64,000 nt of DNA from Hymenobacter glacialis (GTDB taxonomy: Bacteria; Bacteroidota; Bacteroidia; Cytophagales; Hymenobacteraceae). The notes below the pieces were generated by a model that ran no database searches, was not told the origin of the DNA, and saw only the letters and a list, made by a program, of their open reading frames with translations. The translations under genes and the position numbers were made by a program. Positions 25,991-34,599 of the stretch are shown piece by piece (the first letter of the stretch is position 1; every line of letters begins with the position of its first letter). The stretch lies in contig NZ_MDZC01000046.1 in assembly GCF_001816165.1 (NCBI RefSeq), positions 206,286-270,285 of the forward strand, in the 5' to 3' direction.

Positions 25991-26034
25991 TTCAGTTGTG
26001 CCGCAAATAAGCTGGCAAAACCCCTTCCGTTGCT

Positions 26035-26042
26035 TACTTTTG
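26035..26042 (+). promoter_or_regulatory. Candidate -7 element for tRNA-Thr
   Basis: TACTTTTG matches the Bacteroidota -7 consensus TAnnTTTG and ends 12 bp before the mature tRNA. The -33 position carries only a weak CTG about 20 bp upstream. Confidence 0.5.
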
Positions 26043-26054
26043 TGGCACCTCAAC

Positions 26055-26127
<73 letters not shown>

Positions 26128-26138
26128 CATGATGTTGT

Positions 26139-26174
26139 AAAAGCCTTGTAAGTCTTAGGATTTGCAAGGCTTTT
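26139..26174 (+). terminator. Intrinsic terminator of tRNA-Thr
   Basis: The stem AAAAGCCTTG / CAAGGCTTTT has a 16-nt loop and is followed by a T run, 12 nt after the tRNA. Confidence 0.8.
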
Positions 26175-26200
26175 TTCATGGCTGAAATTCCAGATTGGGT

Positions 26201-26224
26201 TGTCATGGTGAAGGCAGCGAAGCA
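26201..26224 (+). repeat. Dispersed 24-bp intergenic repeat, copy 2
   Basis: It shares TGTCATG at the start and GCGAAGCA at the end with the copy at 18017-18040, in the gap between tRNA-Thr and the next gene. Confidence 0.5.
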
Positions 26225-26413
26225 CCCTATTTCCACAGAACGACTGGTGCTATCTTGACGGGATACTTCGCCGCCTTCCACTATTAGCGCATTTGCATGC
26301 TGATGACAACAGCCCTTTAGCATCGCCAATCGACGTGCGTGCGGAAATTTGCGATGCCACGCAACTTCGTCCCAATACCCTCATATCTTGTAGGGCTGAT
26401 ATTTTGACCATTG

Positions 26414-27283
26414 ATGAAAAGAATTAGCTTGACGGCAATTCCGCCGGTATGGTCGGTGGTATTGGCGGTGCTTAGCGTGCAGGCCGGCGCGGCTATTGCC
26501 AAGGGGTTGTTTCCGGCCGTGGGCCCGGCGGGGGCGGCAGGTTTGCGCATTGGCCTGTCGGCTCTTATGCTTATGGTCGTGTTCCGGCCACCGGTTGGCA
26601 CGCTCACCCGCCGGCAGTGGCAAGCTGTGGTTCCTTATGGCGTGGCGCTGGGTGCCATGAATTTGCTATTCTACCTCGCATTGGCGCGCATTCCGCTCGG
26701 GTTAGCCGTAACGCTGGAGTTTATTGGTCCGCTGGTTTTGGCAGTGGCCGGGTCGCGCCGGGTGCTGGATTTTGTGTGGGTGCTGCTGGCGGCCTCCGGC
26801 ATCATCCTGATTGCCCCCTGGACGCCCCAGGGCGTCGATTTACTTGGGGCGGTTTATGCGCTTTTAGCCGGGGCCAGTTGGGCGGCTTATATCGTATTGG
26901 GTGGGCGCGTGGCAACTGTGCTACCGGGCAGCGGGGCGGTAGCCATTGGAATGGTTTTCGCCTCGCTCACGGTGCTGCCATTCACGATGGCAAGCGGCGG
27001 ACTGCATCACCTTACCGTACCCTTGTTTTTCGGGGGGCTGGCCTTGGCGGTGTTATCCAGCGCATTGCCCTTCACCCTGGAGATGAATGCGCTTGGCCGG
27101 CTTTCAGCCCGTACTTTCAGTGTGCTCATGAGCCTGGAGCCGGCGGTGGCGGCCCTGTGCGGGTTGTTGTTTCTGGGCGAGCACCTGGGCTGGGTGGAGT
27201 GGCTATCGGTTGTGCTGGTAATGGTGGCCAGTATTGGAGCTACCGTCACAGCCCCCAAGCGCCCGCCACTTATTGAAGTGTAA
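26414..27283 (+). CDS. EamA-family transporter, RhtA-like
   Basis: A 289-residue, ten-helix DMT permease with two EamA repeats. Segments such as GPAGAAGLRIGLSALMLMVVFRPP, LEFIGPLVLAV, and SSALPFTLEMNALGRLSARTFSVLMSLEPAVAALCGLLFLGE match the RhtA threonine/homoserine exporter branch closely. It is likely an amino-acid exporter, but the substrate is unproven. The ATG at 26414 directly follows an in-frame TTG at 26411. It is monocistronic. Confidence 0.87.
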   Translation: MKRISLTAIPPVWSVVLAVLSVQAGAAIAKGLFPAVGPAGAAGLRIGLSALMLMVVFRPPVGTLTRRQWQAVVPYGVALGAMNLLFYLALARIPLGLAVTLEFIGPLVLAVAGSRRVLDFVWVLLAASGIILIAPWTPQGVDLLGAVYALLAGASWAAYIVLGGRVATVLPGSGAVAIGMVFASLTVLPFTMASGGLHHLTVPLFFGGLALAVLSSALPFTLEMNALGRLSARTFSVLMSLEPAVAALCGLLFLGEHLGWVEWLSVVLVMVASIGATVTAPKRPPLIEV

Positions 27284-27429
27284 GGAGCAGTGATACACTC
27301 CACACACCGTGGGTAACTTGTTTTTTAGCATGGTACTGGTTGAATATTACTGGAATCTTGCCCGATGCACAGGCTAACTTCAAGCTTCCAACCACCCTTT
27401 TTTCTTCATTGTACCCTTAAATTATTCCC

Positions 27430-28077
27430 TTGGATACCATCACTGCTACCGCCCAGTTTATTGAACAGAAATTTGCCGATGAGGGCAGTGGGCACGATTG
27501 GGCCCACATTCGCAGGGTGTGGCTACTGGCCAAACGCCTGGCCCAGGCCGAGCCTACTGCCAACCTGGAAGTGACCGAGCTGGCTGCGCTACTGCACGAC
27601 ATTGCCGACTGGAAGTTTCACGGCGGCGACTACGAAGCCGGCCCCCGGGCAGCTCGGGAGTGGCTGGTCAGCCAGCAAGTATCCGAGGCGGTGATTGCAC
27701 AGGTGCAAACGGTTATTCGGGAAGTGTCCTTCAAAGGGCTGGGCGTAGAAACGCCGGTATCGTCCATCGAGTCGGCTTTGGTGCAGGACGCCGACCGGCT
27801 CGATGCCATCGGGGCCATCGGCATCGCGAGGGCTTTTGCTTACGGCGGACACAAGGGGCGCCCCCTGCACGACCCGGGCATTGCGCCGGTGGCCCACGAC
27901 AGCTTTGCCAGCTACCAAAAGAACGCGGCTCCCACGCTGAACCACTTCTACGAAAAGCTGCTCCACCTCAAAGACCGGCTGCACACCGATGGAGCCCGGC
28001 AGATAGCGGCCCAGCGCCACGAGTTCATGGAAGCCTACGTGGCCCGGTTCCTGGCCGAATGGGACGGGCAGGACTAG
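27430..28077 (+). CDS. HD-domain phosphohydrolase (YedJ-like)
   Basis: A 215-residue metal-dependent phosphohydrolase of the stand-alone HD superfamily. The metal ligands are visible as His22/His26 in GHDWAHIRRVWLLA, His56-Asp57 in LLHDIADW, and the distal Asp in VQDADRLDAIGAIGIARAF (near 126). The start is TTG at 27430, giving DTITATAQFIEQKF. No in-frame ATG precedes the His22 motif. The natural substrate is unknown in this family, and the flanking genes give no clue. Confidence 0.88.
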   Translation: MDTITATAQFIEQKFADEGSGHDWAHIRRVWLLAKRLAQAEPTANLEVTELAALLHDIADWKFHGGDYEAGPRAAREWLVSQQVSEAVIAQVQTVIREVSFKGLGVETPVSSIESALVQDADRLDAIGAIGIARAFAYGGHKGRPLHDPGIAPVAHDSFASYQKNAAPTLNHFYEKLLHLKDRLHTDGARQIAAQRHEFMEAYVARFLAEWDGQD

Positions 28078-28125
28078 CGGCTCGCGGTAAGCTGTCCGGA
28101 TAGGCGAGGGGCTGCTGCCAACCAT

Positions 28126-28133
28126 TACCTTTG
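28126..28133 (+). promoter_or_regulatory. Candidate -7 element at the small lipoprotein gene
   Basis: TACCTTTG ends 5 nt before the ATG at 28138. If it is used, transcription would begin within a few bases of the start codon, giving a leaderless or nearly leaderless mRNA. No -33 TTG is seen at the usual distance. Confidence 0.45.
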
Positions 28134-28137
28134 CAGC

Positions 28138-28368
28138 ATGAAGCTTTTCCTCCGCCTGGTGCCGTGTGTGCTGCTATTAGCCGTCAGCAGCTGCCGAACT
28201 TGTCCCATTGAAACCTGCCATGTCCGCAAGGTGCATATGCACAGCGGCAACAAGTACCGGGGCCAGCCCATATTTAAAAAGCAAAACCCCGCTATTGGCG
28301 AGAAAATCAAAACTTATAACCCCAAGTCGGGTACTCATTCTAACGATAAGAGCAAAACCCTGAAATAA
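28138..28368 (+). CDS. Small putative lipoprotein, 76 aa
   Basis: A short exported protein. KLFLRLVPCVLLLAVSSC is a lipoprotein signal peptide with the lipobox Cys at 19. The mature part of 57 residues is basic, with CPIETCHVRKVHMHSGNKYRG and FKKQNPAIGEKIKTYNPKSG. The two close Cys residues (CPIETC) could form a disulfide or bind metal. No family is recognised. A terminator follows at 28452. Confidence 0.7.
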   Translation: MKLFLRLVPCVLLLAVSSCRTCPIETCHVRKVHMHSGNKYRGQPIFKKQNPAIGEKIKTYNPKSGTHSNDKSKTLK

Positions 28369-28451
28369 GAATGAGCTGAAGTGGGCGGCCGTTGGGACCA
28401 CGGTTTAAAACTGAAGTTCCAGCCGTTACCAGCGAGTTAAGATGATGCCTT

Positions 28452-28486
28452 AAAAAGGCCGTAGCGCTTGCCGTTACGGCCTTTTT
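28452..28486 (+). terminator. Intrinsic terminator after the small lipoprotein gene
   Basis: A 12-bp perfect stem, AAAAAGGCCGTA / TACGGCCTTTTT, with an 11-nt loop and a terminal T run. Confidence 0.87.
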
Positions 28487-28498
28487 GTTGTAACTTCG
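28468..28498 (+). promoter_or_regulatory. Candidate gyrA promoter overlapping the upstream terminator
   Basis: TTG at 28468-28470 is followed after 20 bp by TAACTTCG (28491-28498), one mismatch from the -7 consensus TAnnTTTG. The -33 box lies inside the loop and arm of the preceding terminator hairpin. The ATG is 80 bp downstream. Confidence 0.45.
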
Positions 28499-28578
28499 CA
28501 CGCATATAAAGAACCACTCACCTGCGGCTTAAAAGACCTGTTTTAAGGGGTTTTCTGAAGCCGCCTATAAACCCCCAA

Positions 28579-31179
28579 ATGGCGGAAGGCGAAAAAATCA
28601 TTCCGATTAACATCGAAGACGAGATGCGGGGCGCCTACATCGACTATTCGATGTCGGTTATCATCTCCCGGGCCCTGCCCGATGTGCGCGATGGCTTGAA
28701 GCCCGTGCACCGGCGCGTGCTCTACGGCATGAGCGAGCTGGGCGTGGGCTACAACAAATCATACAAGAAGTCGGCCCGTATTGTGGGCGAGGTATTGGGT
28801 AAGTACCACCCGCACGGCGACACGTCCGTGTACGACACCATGGTGCGCATGGCCCAGGACTGGAGTCTGCGCTACCCCTTGGTGGACGGCCAGGGCAACT
28901 TTGGCTCCGTCGACGGCGATTCGCCGGCTGCTATGCGTTACACCGAGGCCCGCCTCAAGCGCATTGCCGACGAAATGCTTAATGACCTGGACAAGGACAC
29001 GGTGGACTTCCAGGCCAACTTCGACGACTCGCTGGAAGAGCCCAGCGTGATGCCTGCCAAATTCCCGAACCTGCTGGTAAACGGCACGTCGGGTATAGCC
29101 GTGGGCATGGCCACCAACATGGCCCCGCACAACCTCACCGAGGTGGTAAACGGTATCATTGCCTACCTCGACAATCCTGATATCACGATTGACGAGTTGA
29201 TGCAGTACGTGACCGCTCCTGACTTCCCTACGGGTGGCATCATCTACGGGTACGAGGGCGTGAAGCAGGCCTTCCACACCGGCCGCGGCCGGGTGGTGAT
29301 GCGGGCGAAGGCCACGTTTGAAACCAGCAAAACGGGCAAGGAGCAAATCGTCGTAACCGAAATTCCCTATATGGTGAACAAGGCGTCGATGATTGAAAAG
29401 ACCGCCGCGCTCATCAACGACAAGAAGATTGAGGGCATTTCGGACATGCGCGACGAGTCGGACCGCGACGGCATGCGCATCGTGTACGACCTCAAGCGCG
29501 ACGCCATGCCCAGCGTGGTGCTCAACAACCTCTACAAGTACACCCAGCTGCAAAGCTCCTTCGGCGTCAACAATGTGTGCCTGGTTAAGGGCCGGCCCAT
29601 GACGCTGAACCTGCAGCAGCTGATTCACTACTTCGTGGAGCACCGCGCCGAGGTTATCATCCGCCGGACCAACTACGAGCTGGCCGAGGCCCGCAAGCGG
29701 GCCCACATCTTGGAGGGCTTGCTCATTGCGCTCGACCACCTTGATGAAGTAATTGCCCTGATTCGCGGCTCCCGCGACCCCGAGGTGGCCCGCGGTCAGC
29801 TCATTTCGCGTTTTGCCCTGAGCGAAGTGCAGGCCCGTGCCATTCTGGACATGCGCCTGCAGCGCCTCACCGGCCTGGAGCGCGACAAGATTGTGGCCGA
29901 ATACGAGGAGCTCATGCGCCTCATCGACCACCTGAACGCCATACTGGGTTCGGAAGTGTTGCAGCGCGGCATCATCAAAACCGAACTGGAGGACATCCGC
30001 GAGCGGTATGGCGATGGCCGCCGCACCGAAATAAATTACGTGGGCGGTGATTTCTCTACCGAGGACATGATTGCCGACGAGGCCATGGTTATTACCATCA
30101 GCCGCGAAGGGTACATCAAGCGCACCAACCTGGACGAGTACCGTGCCCAAGGGCGCGGTGGCGCCGGCTCGCGGGGTGCCATCTCCAAGAAGGATGACTT
30201 CACTGAGCACTTGTTTGTGGCCACTACGCACGAGTACCTGCTGTTCTTTACGGAGTTGGGTCGCGTGTTCTGGCTCAAAGTGTACGAAGTGCCGGAAGGA
30301 GGGAAGGCTACCAAAGGCCTGCCCATTCAGAACCTCATCGAAATCCCACGGGAAGACAAGGTGCGGTCGGTGCTCAACGTGCGTGGCCTCAAAGACCCGG
30401 ACTACCTGGAGAACACCTTCCTCATGTTCTGCACCGAGCAGGGCACGGTGAAGAAAACTCCGCTGGAAGCGTATTCGCGCCCCCGCACGGCAGGTATCAA
30501 CGCCATTACCATCAACGAGGGCGACCGGATTCTGGACGTGCAACTGCTGGCTCCGAATTCTGAAGTGGTGCTGGCGCTGCGCTCCGGCCGCGCCGTTCGC
30601 TTCAATGAATCCAAGGTGCGCTCTATGGGCCGGGCCGCGGCCGGTGTGCGCGGCATTAGCCTGTCTGACACGCCCGGCGACCGGGTAGTGGGCATGGTGT
30701 GCCTGTCTGACCCCTCGCAGGAATTGTTGGTGGTGACGGAAAATGGCTACGGCAAGCGCAGCTCGCTCGACGAGTACCGCGTCACAAACCGTGGTGGTAA
30801 GGGCGTGCGCGCCATGAAAATCACCGACAAGACCGGTAACCTGGTTGCCATTAAGGACGTGAATGATACCGATGATTTGATGATTATCAACAAGTCCGGC
30901 ATCACCATTCGTTTGCGTATGAGTGACTTGCGCACCATTGGCCGTGCTACGCAAGGTGTGCGGTTGATTAAAATCGGGGGTAATGACGAAATTTCTTCGG
31001 TAGCAAAAGTTGCAGCCGAGGACAAAGACGAAACCGAAGCGGACGCAGCCTTGGTTCTCGAGGGCGGTTCGGCCGAGTTGGCAGAGGGTGCTATTGGCAG
31101 CACTGCCACGGCGGCTATGGACCAGCCCACCGAGGCGCTTGACGAAGGCAACGAGTCCGAGGCTGAAGACTTGGCATAA
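28579..31179 (+). CDS. gyrA: DNA gyrase subunit A
   Basis: An 866-residue GyrA, the DNA-breakage subunit that introduces negative supercoils. The N-terminal winged-helix domain has the catalytic Tyr at 121 ([12 protein letters not shown]). The quinolone-resistance region reads [15 protein letters not shown], so the position equivalent to E. coli Ser83 is Thr82 and the Asp87 equivalent is Asp86. The C-terminal beta-pinwheel has six blades, and a GyrA-box-like segment ([13 protein letters not shown]) is present. The last 60 residues are an acidic low-complexity tail. It is flanked by terminators and is monocistronic. Confidence 0.98.
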   Translation: MAEGEKIIPINIEDEMRGAYIDYSMSVIISRALPDVRDGLKPVHRRVLYGMSELGVGYNKSYKKSARIVGEVLGKYHPHGDTSVYDTMVRMAQDWSLRYPLVDGQGNFGSVDGDSPAAMRYTEARLKRIADEMLNDLDKDTVDFQANFDDSLEEPSVMPAKFPNLLVNGTSGIAVGMATNMAPHNLTEVVNGIIAYLDNPDITIDELMQYVTAPDFPTGGIIYGYEGVKQAFHTGRGRVVMRAKATFETSKTGKEQIVVTEIPYMVNKASMIEKTAALINDKKIEGISDMRDESDRDGMRIVYDLKRDAMPSVVLNNLYKYTQLQSSFGVNNVCLVKGRPMTLNLQQLIHYFVEHRAEVIIRRTNYELAEARKRAHILEGLLIALDHLDEVIALIRGSRDPEVARGQLISRFALSEVQARAILDMRLQRLTGLERDKIVAEYEELMRLIDHLNAILGSEVLQRGIIKTELEDIRERYGDGRRTEINYVGGDFSTEDMIADEAMVITISREGYIKRTNLDEYRAQGRGGAGSRGAISKKDDFTEHLFVATTHEYLLFFTELGRVFWLKVYEVPEGGKATKGLPIQNLIEIPREDKVRSVLNVRGLKDPDYLENTFLMFCTEQGTVKKTPLEAYSRPRTAGINAITINEGDRILDVQLLAPNSEVVLALRSGRAVRFNESKVRSMGRAAAGVRGISLSDTPGDRVVGMVCLSDPSQELLVVTENGYGKRSSLDEYRVTNRGGKGVRAMKITDKTGNLVAIKDVNDTDDLMIINKSGITIRLRMSDLRTIGRATQGVRLIKIGGNDEISSVAKVAAEDKDETEADAALVLEGGSAELAEGAIGSTATAAMDQPTEALDEGNESEAEDLA

Positions 31180-31191
31180 TTACTGAATAGG

Positions 31192-31227
31192 AGCGGGGCG
31201 GTCCATGTGGGCCGCCCCGTTTACTTT
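31192..31227 (+). terminator. Intrinsic terminator of gyrA
   Basis: The stem CGGGGCGG-tCC / GG-gCCGCCCCG has a small loop and is followed by TTTACTTTT. Confidence 0.8.
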
Positions 31228-31365
31228 TGGGGGGGGCATCGAGTATATAGAAGCGCTCGGGCACCGTAGTTTAGCACACTTTCTTTTCCACCCATTCATT
31301 CAGCTTTGGCTTTTTCTGTTGATTATTAAGCACAACGGAGAGGAGCGGAGCATATTTCGAATCAT

Positions 31366-32520
31366 ATGAAGAAGACTTTTTTGACGTTTGCAGCAGCCAC
31401 CTTTTTGGTCGCTGGTTTGCCAGCAGTGGTGTCGGCTCAAAATTCAGCAGTCACTAATGCCATCCTTAACCAGCGTTCGGGTTTGCTCGACAAAGCCCGC
31501 GTTGAAATAGACAAGGCCATTGTGAACGAGAAAACCAGTGGCAAAGCCAAAACGTGGTACACGCGCGGCGAGATTTATCAGGGCATGTTGGAAAGCCCCA
31601 TTTACGGCAAGCAGCTCCAGGGTGGCGAAGGCCTGCAGAAGGCTTACGAGTCATACAATAAAACCATTGAGCTCGATTCTAAAACCGGCGAATTTGGCAA
31701 GCAAGCGGTAGCCAAAGTGGAGAGCCTTTACGGCCAGGCATTTAATGATGCCGTGAACAGCTACAACGCCAAGGAATACGATAAAGCCATTGCCAGCTAT
31801 AAAATGGCGTCGCAGATGAAGCCGCAGGATACAACTGCCGTGTTGTATTCAGCCTACGCTTCGGAGGCTAAACAGGATTTTGCCGGAGCTCGGGCTAGCT
31901 ATAATCAGCTGCTTGGCATGAACTACAAGTCCGTAGTCCTGTATTCGCGCTTGCTCCAAATGGCAAAGCAGGAGAACGACAATGCTGCCGCTGCCAAAAT
32001 ACTGCAGCAAGCACTTGCCGCTTATCCAAATAACAAGTCATTCATGCTGGAAGACTTGAACGTTTCTCTGGCAAGCGGGAAAGGTGAGGACGCGCTTGGT
32101 AAGATTAATAAGTCAATTGCAGCCGACCCTTCAAACTCTAACCTTTATGCGGTTCGTGGTTCGCTCTACGACCAGCAAAAGAAAACCGAGTTGGCGGTGG
32201 CTGATTACCGCAAAGCCATTGAGTTGGATGCGAACAACTTTGACGCTCAATTTAACCTGGGTGTGTATAACTACAACCGTGCTGCTGACGCCTACACCAA
32301 AGCCAGCAAAATGGATTTGAAGACCTACCGGGTGTCAGGTAAGAAGTTTGAGACGGAAGGCAAGAAATTTTTCGAAGCGTCGGTTCCATACTTCGAAAAG
32401 GCGCTCGAGTTGCAGCCAGACGACCGTAATACAATGACCTCGTTGCAGAAAGTATATTTCCGTTTGGGACGCAACGCTGATTCTGACCGTTTGAATGCTA
32501 AACTTAAAGCAGGGAAGTAG
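31366..32520 (+). CDS. Exported tetratricopeptide-repeat protein
   Basis: A 384-residue protein with a signal peptide (KKTFLTFAAATFLVAGLPAVVSAQ, cleavage near 24-25) and several TPR units, for example AFNDAVNSYNAKEYDKAIASYKMASQMKP, NLYAVRGSLYDQQKKTELAVADYRKAIELD and ASVPYFEKALELQP. It is probably periplasmic or surface-associated and binds protein partners. No specific partner is suggested by context, since strong terminators stand before and after it. Confidence 0.85.
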   Translation: MKKTFLTFAAATFLVAGLPAVVSAQNSAVTNAILNQRSGLLDKARVEIDKAIVNEKTSGKAKTWYTRGEIYQGMLESPIYGKQLQGGEGLQKAYESYNKTIELDSKTGEFGKQAVAKVESLYGQAFNDAVNSYNAKEYDKAIASYKMASQMKPQDTTAVLYSAYASEAKQDFAGARASYNQLLGMNYKSVVLYSRLLQMAKQENDNAAAAKILQQALAAYPNNKSFMLEDLNVSLASGKGEDALGKINKSIAADPSNSNLYAVRGSLYDQQKKTELAVADYRKAIELDANNFDAQFNLGVYNYNRAADAYTKASKMDLKTYRVSGKKFETEGKKFFEASVPYFEKALELQPDDRNTMTSLQKVYFRLGRNADSDRLNAKLKAGK

Positions 32521-32539
32521 AGGTTAAATATTGAGTGTT

Positions 32540-32573
32540 AAAAAGCCCACCCAATTATTTGGGTGGGCTTTTT
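32540..32573 (+). terminator. Intrinsic terminator after the TPR gene
   Basis: A 15-bp perfect stem, AAAAAGCCCACCCAA / TTGGGTGGGCTTTTT, with a 4-nt loop. Confidence 0.92.
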
Positions 32574-32740
32574 CGTGGGTAAGTGACACTTAAATCAGCT
32601 GCTACTTAACATAATATAAATTATAAGACAGACCGTATTTGTTGTAAGTTTTTAGCCCTGACCCGATTTGTGCTCATTAATATAAATAGTAGCTGTATAT
32701 GCTAGACTACACGCGTGCAGCAAGTATGATGATTTGAGAA

Positions 32741-32765
32741 CGTTATGCTGAGCGTAGCTATAGCA
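32741..32765 (+). repeat. Dispersed intergenic repeat, degenerate copy 3
   Basis: CGTTATGCTGAGCG at the start and AGCA at the end align with the copies at 18017 and 26201, with several substitutions. Confidence 0.35.
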
Positions 32766-33158
32766 TCTCGATTGCTTTTTTGTGCAAGTTTACTCCTGTG
32801 GTAGATATGCTTCAGCAAACGGATATGAATTCTTTCGCAACGGGTCTTATTGCCTGGCTTCTTTTACGCTTTAATTGACCTTGTAATAAGGTTGTAGTTA
32901 AAGTTTATACGGGTTGATTCGACCCACATTCTATGGCTTCTCGCTTGCCTACACCTAGCAAGTGTTGTTGTGCAAATTCACAAAGCCTTTAGGTTATGTT
33001 CGCTCCTATGTGGTGTTTGCTTTAGGCTTTAGGTTAGTTGTGTGTAATCAATGGTTAGGATTCTGCTATTTAATAGAAGGTAAAACAAATTATCAAATTA
33101 AATAGCACAAAAAAGTAATCAAATCGTAACTAGTTTTTGTGCTTTATTATACTGACAA

Positions 33159-33192
33159 CTAAAGATTAAAGTCTATAACCTCTAATCTTTAG
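33159..33192. repeat. 10-bp inverted repeat in the AT-rich region
   Basis: CTAAAGATTA (33159-33168) and its perfect complement TAATCTTTAG (33183-33192) are separated by 14 bp. There is no T run, so it looks more like a protein-binding dyad than a terminator. Confidence 0.45.
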
Positions 33193-33398
33193 GTTGCACC
33201 ATTGCTCAGATACTTTAGTTTCAAATGAAGCTATAGCTTAAAAGTTTTTCATAAGCATAGTATGCAGTTTGTAATAGGCATTTTTTTTATACCCCCCTAA
33301 GTAGTAGCAAAAGCATTTCATAAGCACTCTCCTATTGCCTTATTTCTTTAAAGATTTGCTGCTGGCTAAGCTTACTTACTCACAAGTGCAGTTGTAAT

Positions 33399-33450
33399 AA
33401 AGTATAAGATAGTATAAAATCTTATTTAAAGTTATACTTTTTTATACTTT
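33399..33450. promoter_or_regulatory. Symmetric cluster of GTATAA/TTATAC half-sites
   Basis: Two direct copies of AGTATAA (starting at 33401 and 33411) are followed, after an AT-rich spacer, by two opposite copies (TTATACTTT at 33432-33440 and 33442-33450). The whole is roughly palindromic and ends about 50 bp before the accessory gene. It could be an operator for autoregulation. Confidence 0.4.
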
Positions 33451-33492
33451 ATAACTTCCTTGTTTTTACTCCGTTTAAACCCCTTGTAACTA

Positions 33493-33500
33493 TACCTTTG
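33493..33500 (+). promoter_or_regulatory. Candidate -7 element at the accessory gene
   Basis: TACCTTTG fits TAnnTTTG and ends 6 nt before the ATG at 33507, overlapping the alternative TTG start at 33498. Confidence 0.4.
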
Positions 33501-33506
33501 AGTAAC

Positions 33507-34523
33507 ATGCCTAAATTGATAGACTACCCGAGAACTACCTATGCGGGAGCTTGGGAACTAGCCGAAATAACAGACGATACCGGAGGGAAGTGTGCGATTG
33601 AAACTGCCGCCCGCAAATTGAATCGCAAGGTCAGTGGGTCTTTTAAAGCTATAATTGGCTCAGCAGTTAAGTTTGGGCTGTTGACCAGCAAACGGGACCT
33701 TCTCACAACAACCACCCTCTTTAAGCGAATCAAACACGCTTATGATAAACAAGAGGAACTGCTGTTTCATAGAGAAGCGTTTCTCACACCTCCCCTTTTC
33801 ACCCAACTTTGCCGTAAGTTTCGCGGTCGCGAACTGCCCGTTCAAATGCTGGACGTCATGCTGATTCGGGAATTCGCAGTAGAGGAAATTAACGCCCAAG
33901 GGGTGGCCAAGGCGTTTGTGGAGGGCTGCCGAATGGTGGGCCTACTGGACGAACACAACATCGTTGCCGACATCGACGCACAAGCTAACCGGCCTGGTCC
34001 GCGCCGCGAACTGGCAAGCCCGCCACCGAGCACCAATTCCTTTCGACCAGCCCCTGAAACTGCTTCTGACCAACCGGAACAGCGCCTGGTGTCCAGCAAC
34101 CAACACGAGGATTCTTTTGCATCAATTGAGTCCAGTACATCCCCAGCCCCTGAGACTTATGCAGCGGGTAGAACCACTACCAAGCAGACATCTCATGACC
34201 AGTTCCGCCCAGATGCAATAGCAAGCTTATTTGGACTGCTACGCCCGGATAGTGATGAAAGAACCTCGGCTCAAATACCCCGGGAAGAAGAATACGAAGC
34301 GCCCAGTATGCCCCACACGCCAAACCTCCATGCATCTGGCCCTAGTGCCCATCAGCCCGTGCAGGCACCGAACATAGATGTACCCCAAACATCCACCACG
34401 ACATACCAAATCCAGGTGAGCGGCCCCGGGGTTAACACACTACTTTCGATTACTGACGAAGACGACATTGCAATTGCAATAGCTCTTCTACAAAAGATTA
34501 AACGCCAGTTGAATTCTCTTTGA
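33507..34523 (+). CDS. Accessory protein with DUF5343-like N-terminal region
   Basis: A 338-residue soluble protein starting at ATG 33507 (TTG at 33498 is possible). Residues 1 to about 155 resemble DUF5343: a winged-helix-like segment (AIETAARKLNRKVSGSFKAIIGSAVKFGLL) is followed by FLTPPLFTQLCRKFRGRELP and VAKAFVEGCRMVGLL. The middle (about 160-295) is low-complexity, rich in Ser, Pro, Thr and Glu. A short C-terminal domain ends in SITDEDDIAIAIALLQKIKRQL. DUF5343 has no known function; the helix-turn-helix character suggests DNA binding. The gene stands alone between a 0.9-kb AT-rich leader and a 20-bp-stem terminator, and its GC content is lower than its neighbours, consistent with transfer. 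The family assignment is from memory of the pattern and is moderately sure. Confidence 0.7.
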   Translation: MPKLIDYPRTTYAGAWELAEITDDTGGKCAIETAARKLNRKVSGSFKAIIGSAVKFGLLTSKRDLLTTTTLFKRIKHAYDKQEELLFHREAFLTPPLFTQLCRKFRGRELPVQMLDVMLIREFAVEEINAQGVAKAFVEGCRMVGLLDEHNIVADIDAQANRPGPRRELASPPPSTNSFRPAPETASDQPEQRLVSSNQHEDSFASIESSTSPAPETYAAGRTTTKQTSHDQFRPDAIASLFGLLRPDSDERTSAQIPREEEYEAPSMPHTPNLHASGPSAHQPVQAPNIDVPQTSTTTYQIQVSGPGVNTLLSITDEDDIAIAIALLQKIKRQLNSL

Positions 34524-34536
34524 CTTTAATTGCGTA

Positions 34537-34583
34537 ACAAAGCAAAGGCCCTTCTAACCTATATAGAAGGGCCTTTGCTTTGT
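34537..34583. terminator. Bidirectional terminator with a 20-bp perfect stem
   Basis: ACAAAGCAAAGGCCCTTCTA (34537-34556) pairs perfectly with 34564-34583 around a 7-nt loop. It separates the accessory gene from the end of the convergent histidine operon and can serve both. Confidence 0.92.
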
Positions 34584-34599
34584 TCAACTACCACTGATT

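Larger units (their letters stand above)
32574..33492. other. AT-rich gene-free stretch of about 0.9 kb
   Basis: Base composition drops sharply to mostly A/T compared with the GC-rich surroundings. No reading frame with coding character is present. It holds a diverged copy of the dispersed intergenic repeat (32741-32765), three copies of CTTTAGGTT (32987, 33027, 33187), a 10-bp inverted repeat (33159-33192) and a cluster of GTATAA half-sites (33399-33450). The composition and the isolated gene that follows suggest acquired DNA or a large regulatory region. Confidence 0.6.

Noticed and set aside
28759..30954. 731-codon open frame on the strand opposite gyrA
   Set aside because: It is the antisense shadow of gyrA in GC-rich DNA. 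The translation is rich in His, Val and Ala without domains, and the plus-strand frame is an unmistakable GyrA.
28579..31179. Quinolone-resistance mutation in GyrA
   Set aside because: Thr at the Ser83-equivalent position is the natural residue in some susceptible bacteria, and the Asp87 equivalent is intact, so resistance is not inferred.
31222..31229. TACTTTTG as promoter of the TPR gene
   Set aside because: It fits the -7 consensus but lies in the T-rich tail of the gyrA terminator, 137 bp before the ATG, with no -33 box. Chance is more likely.
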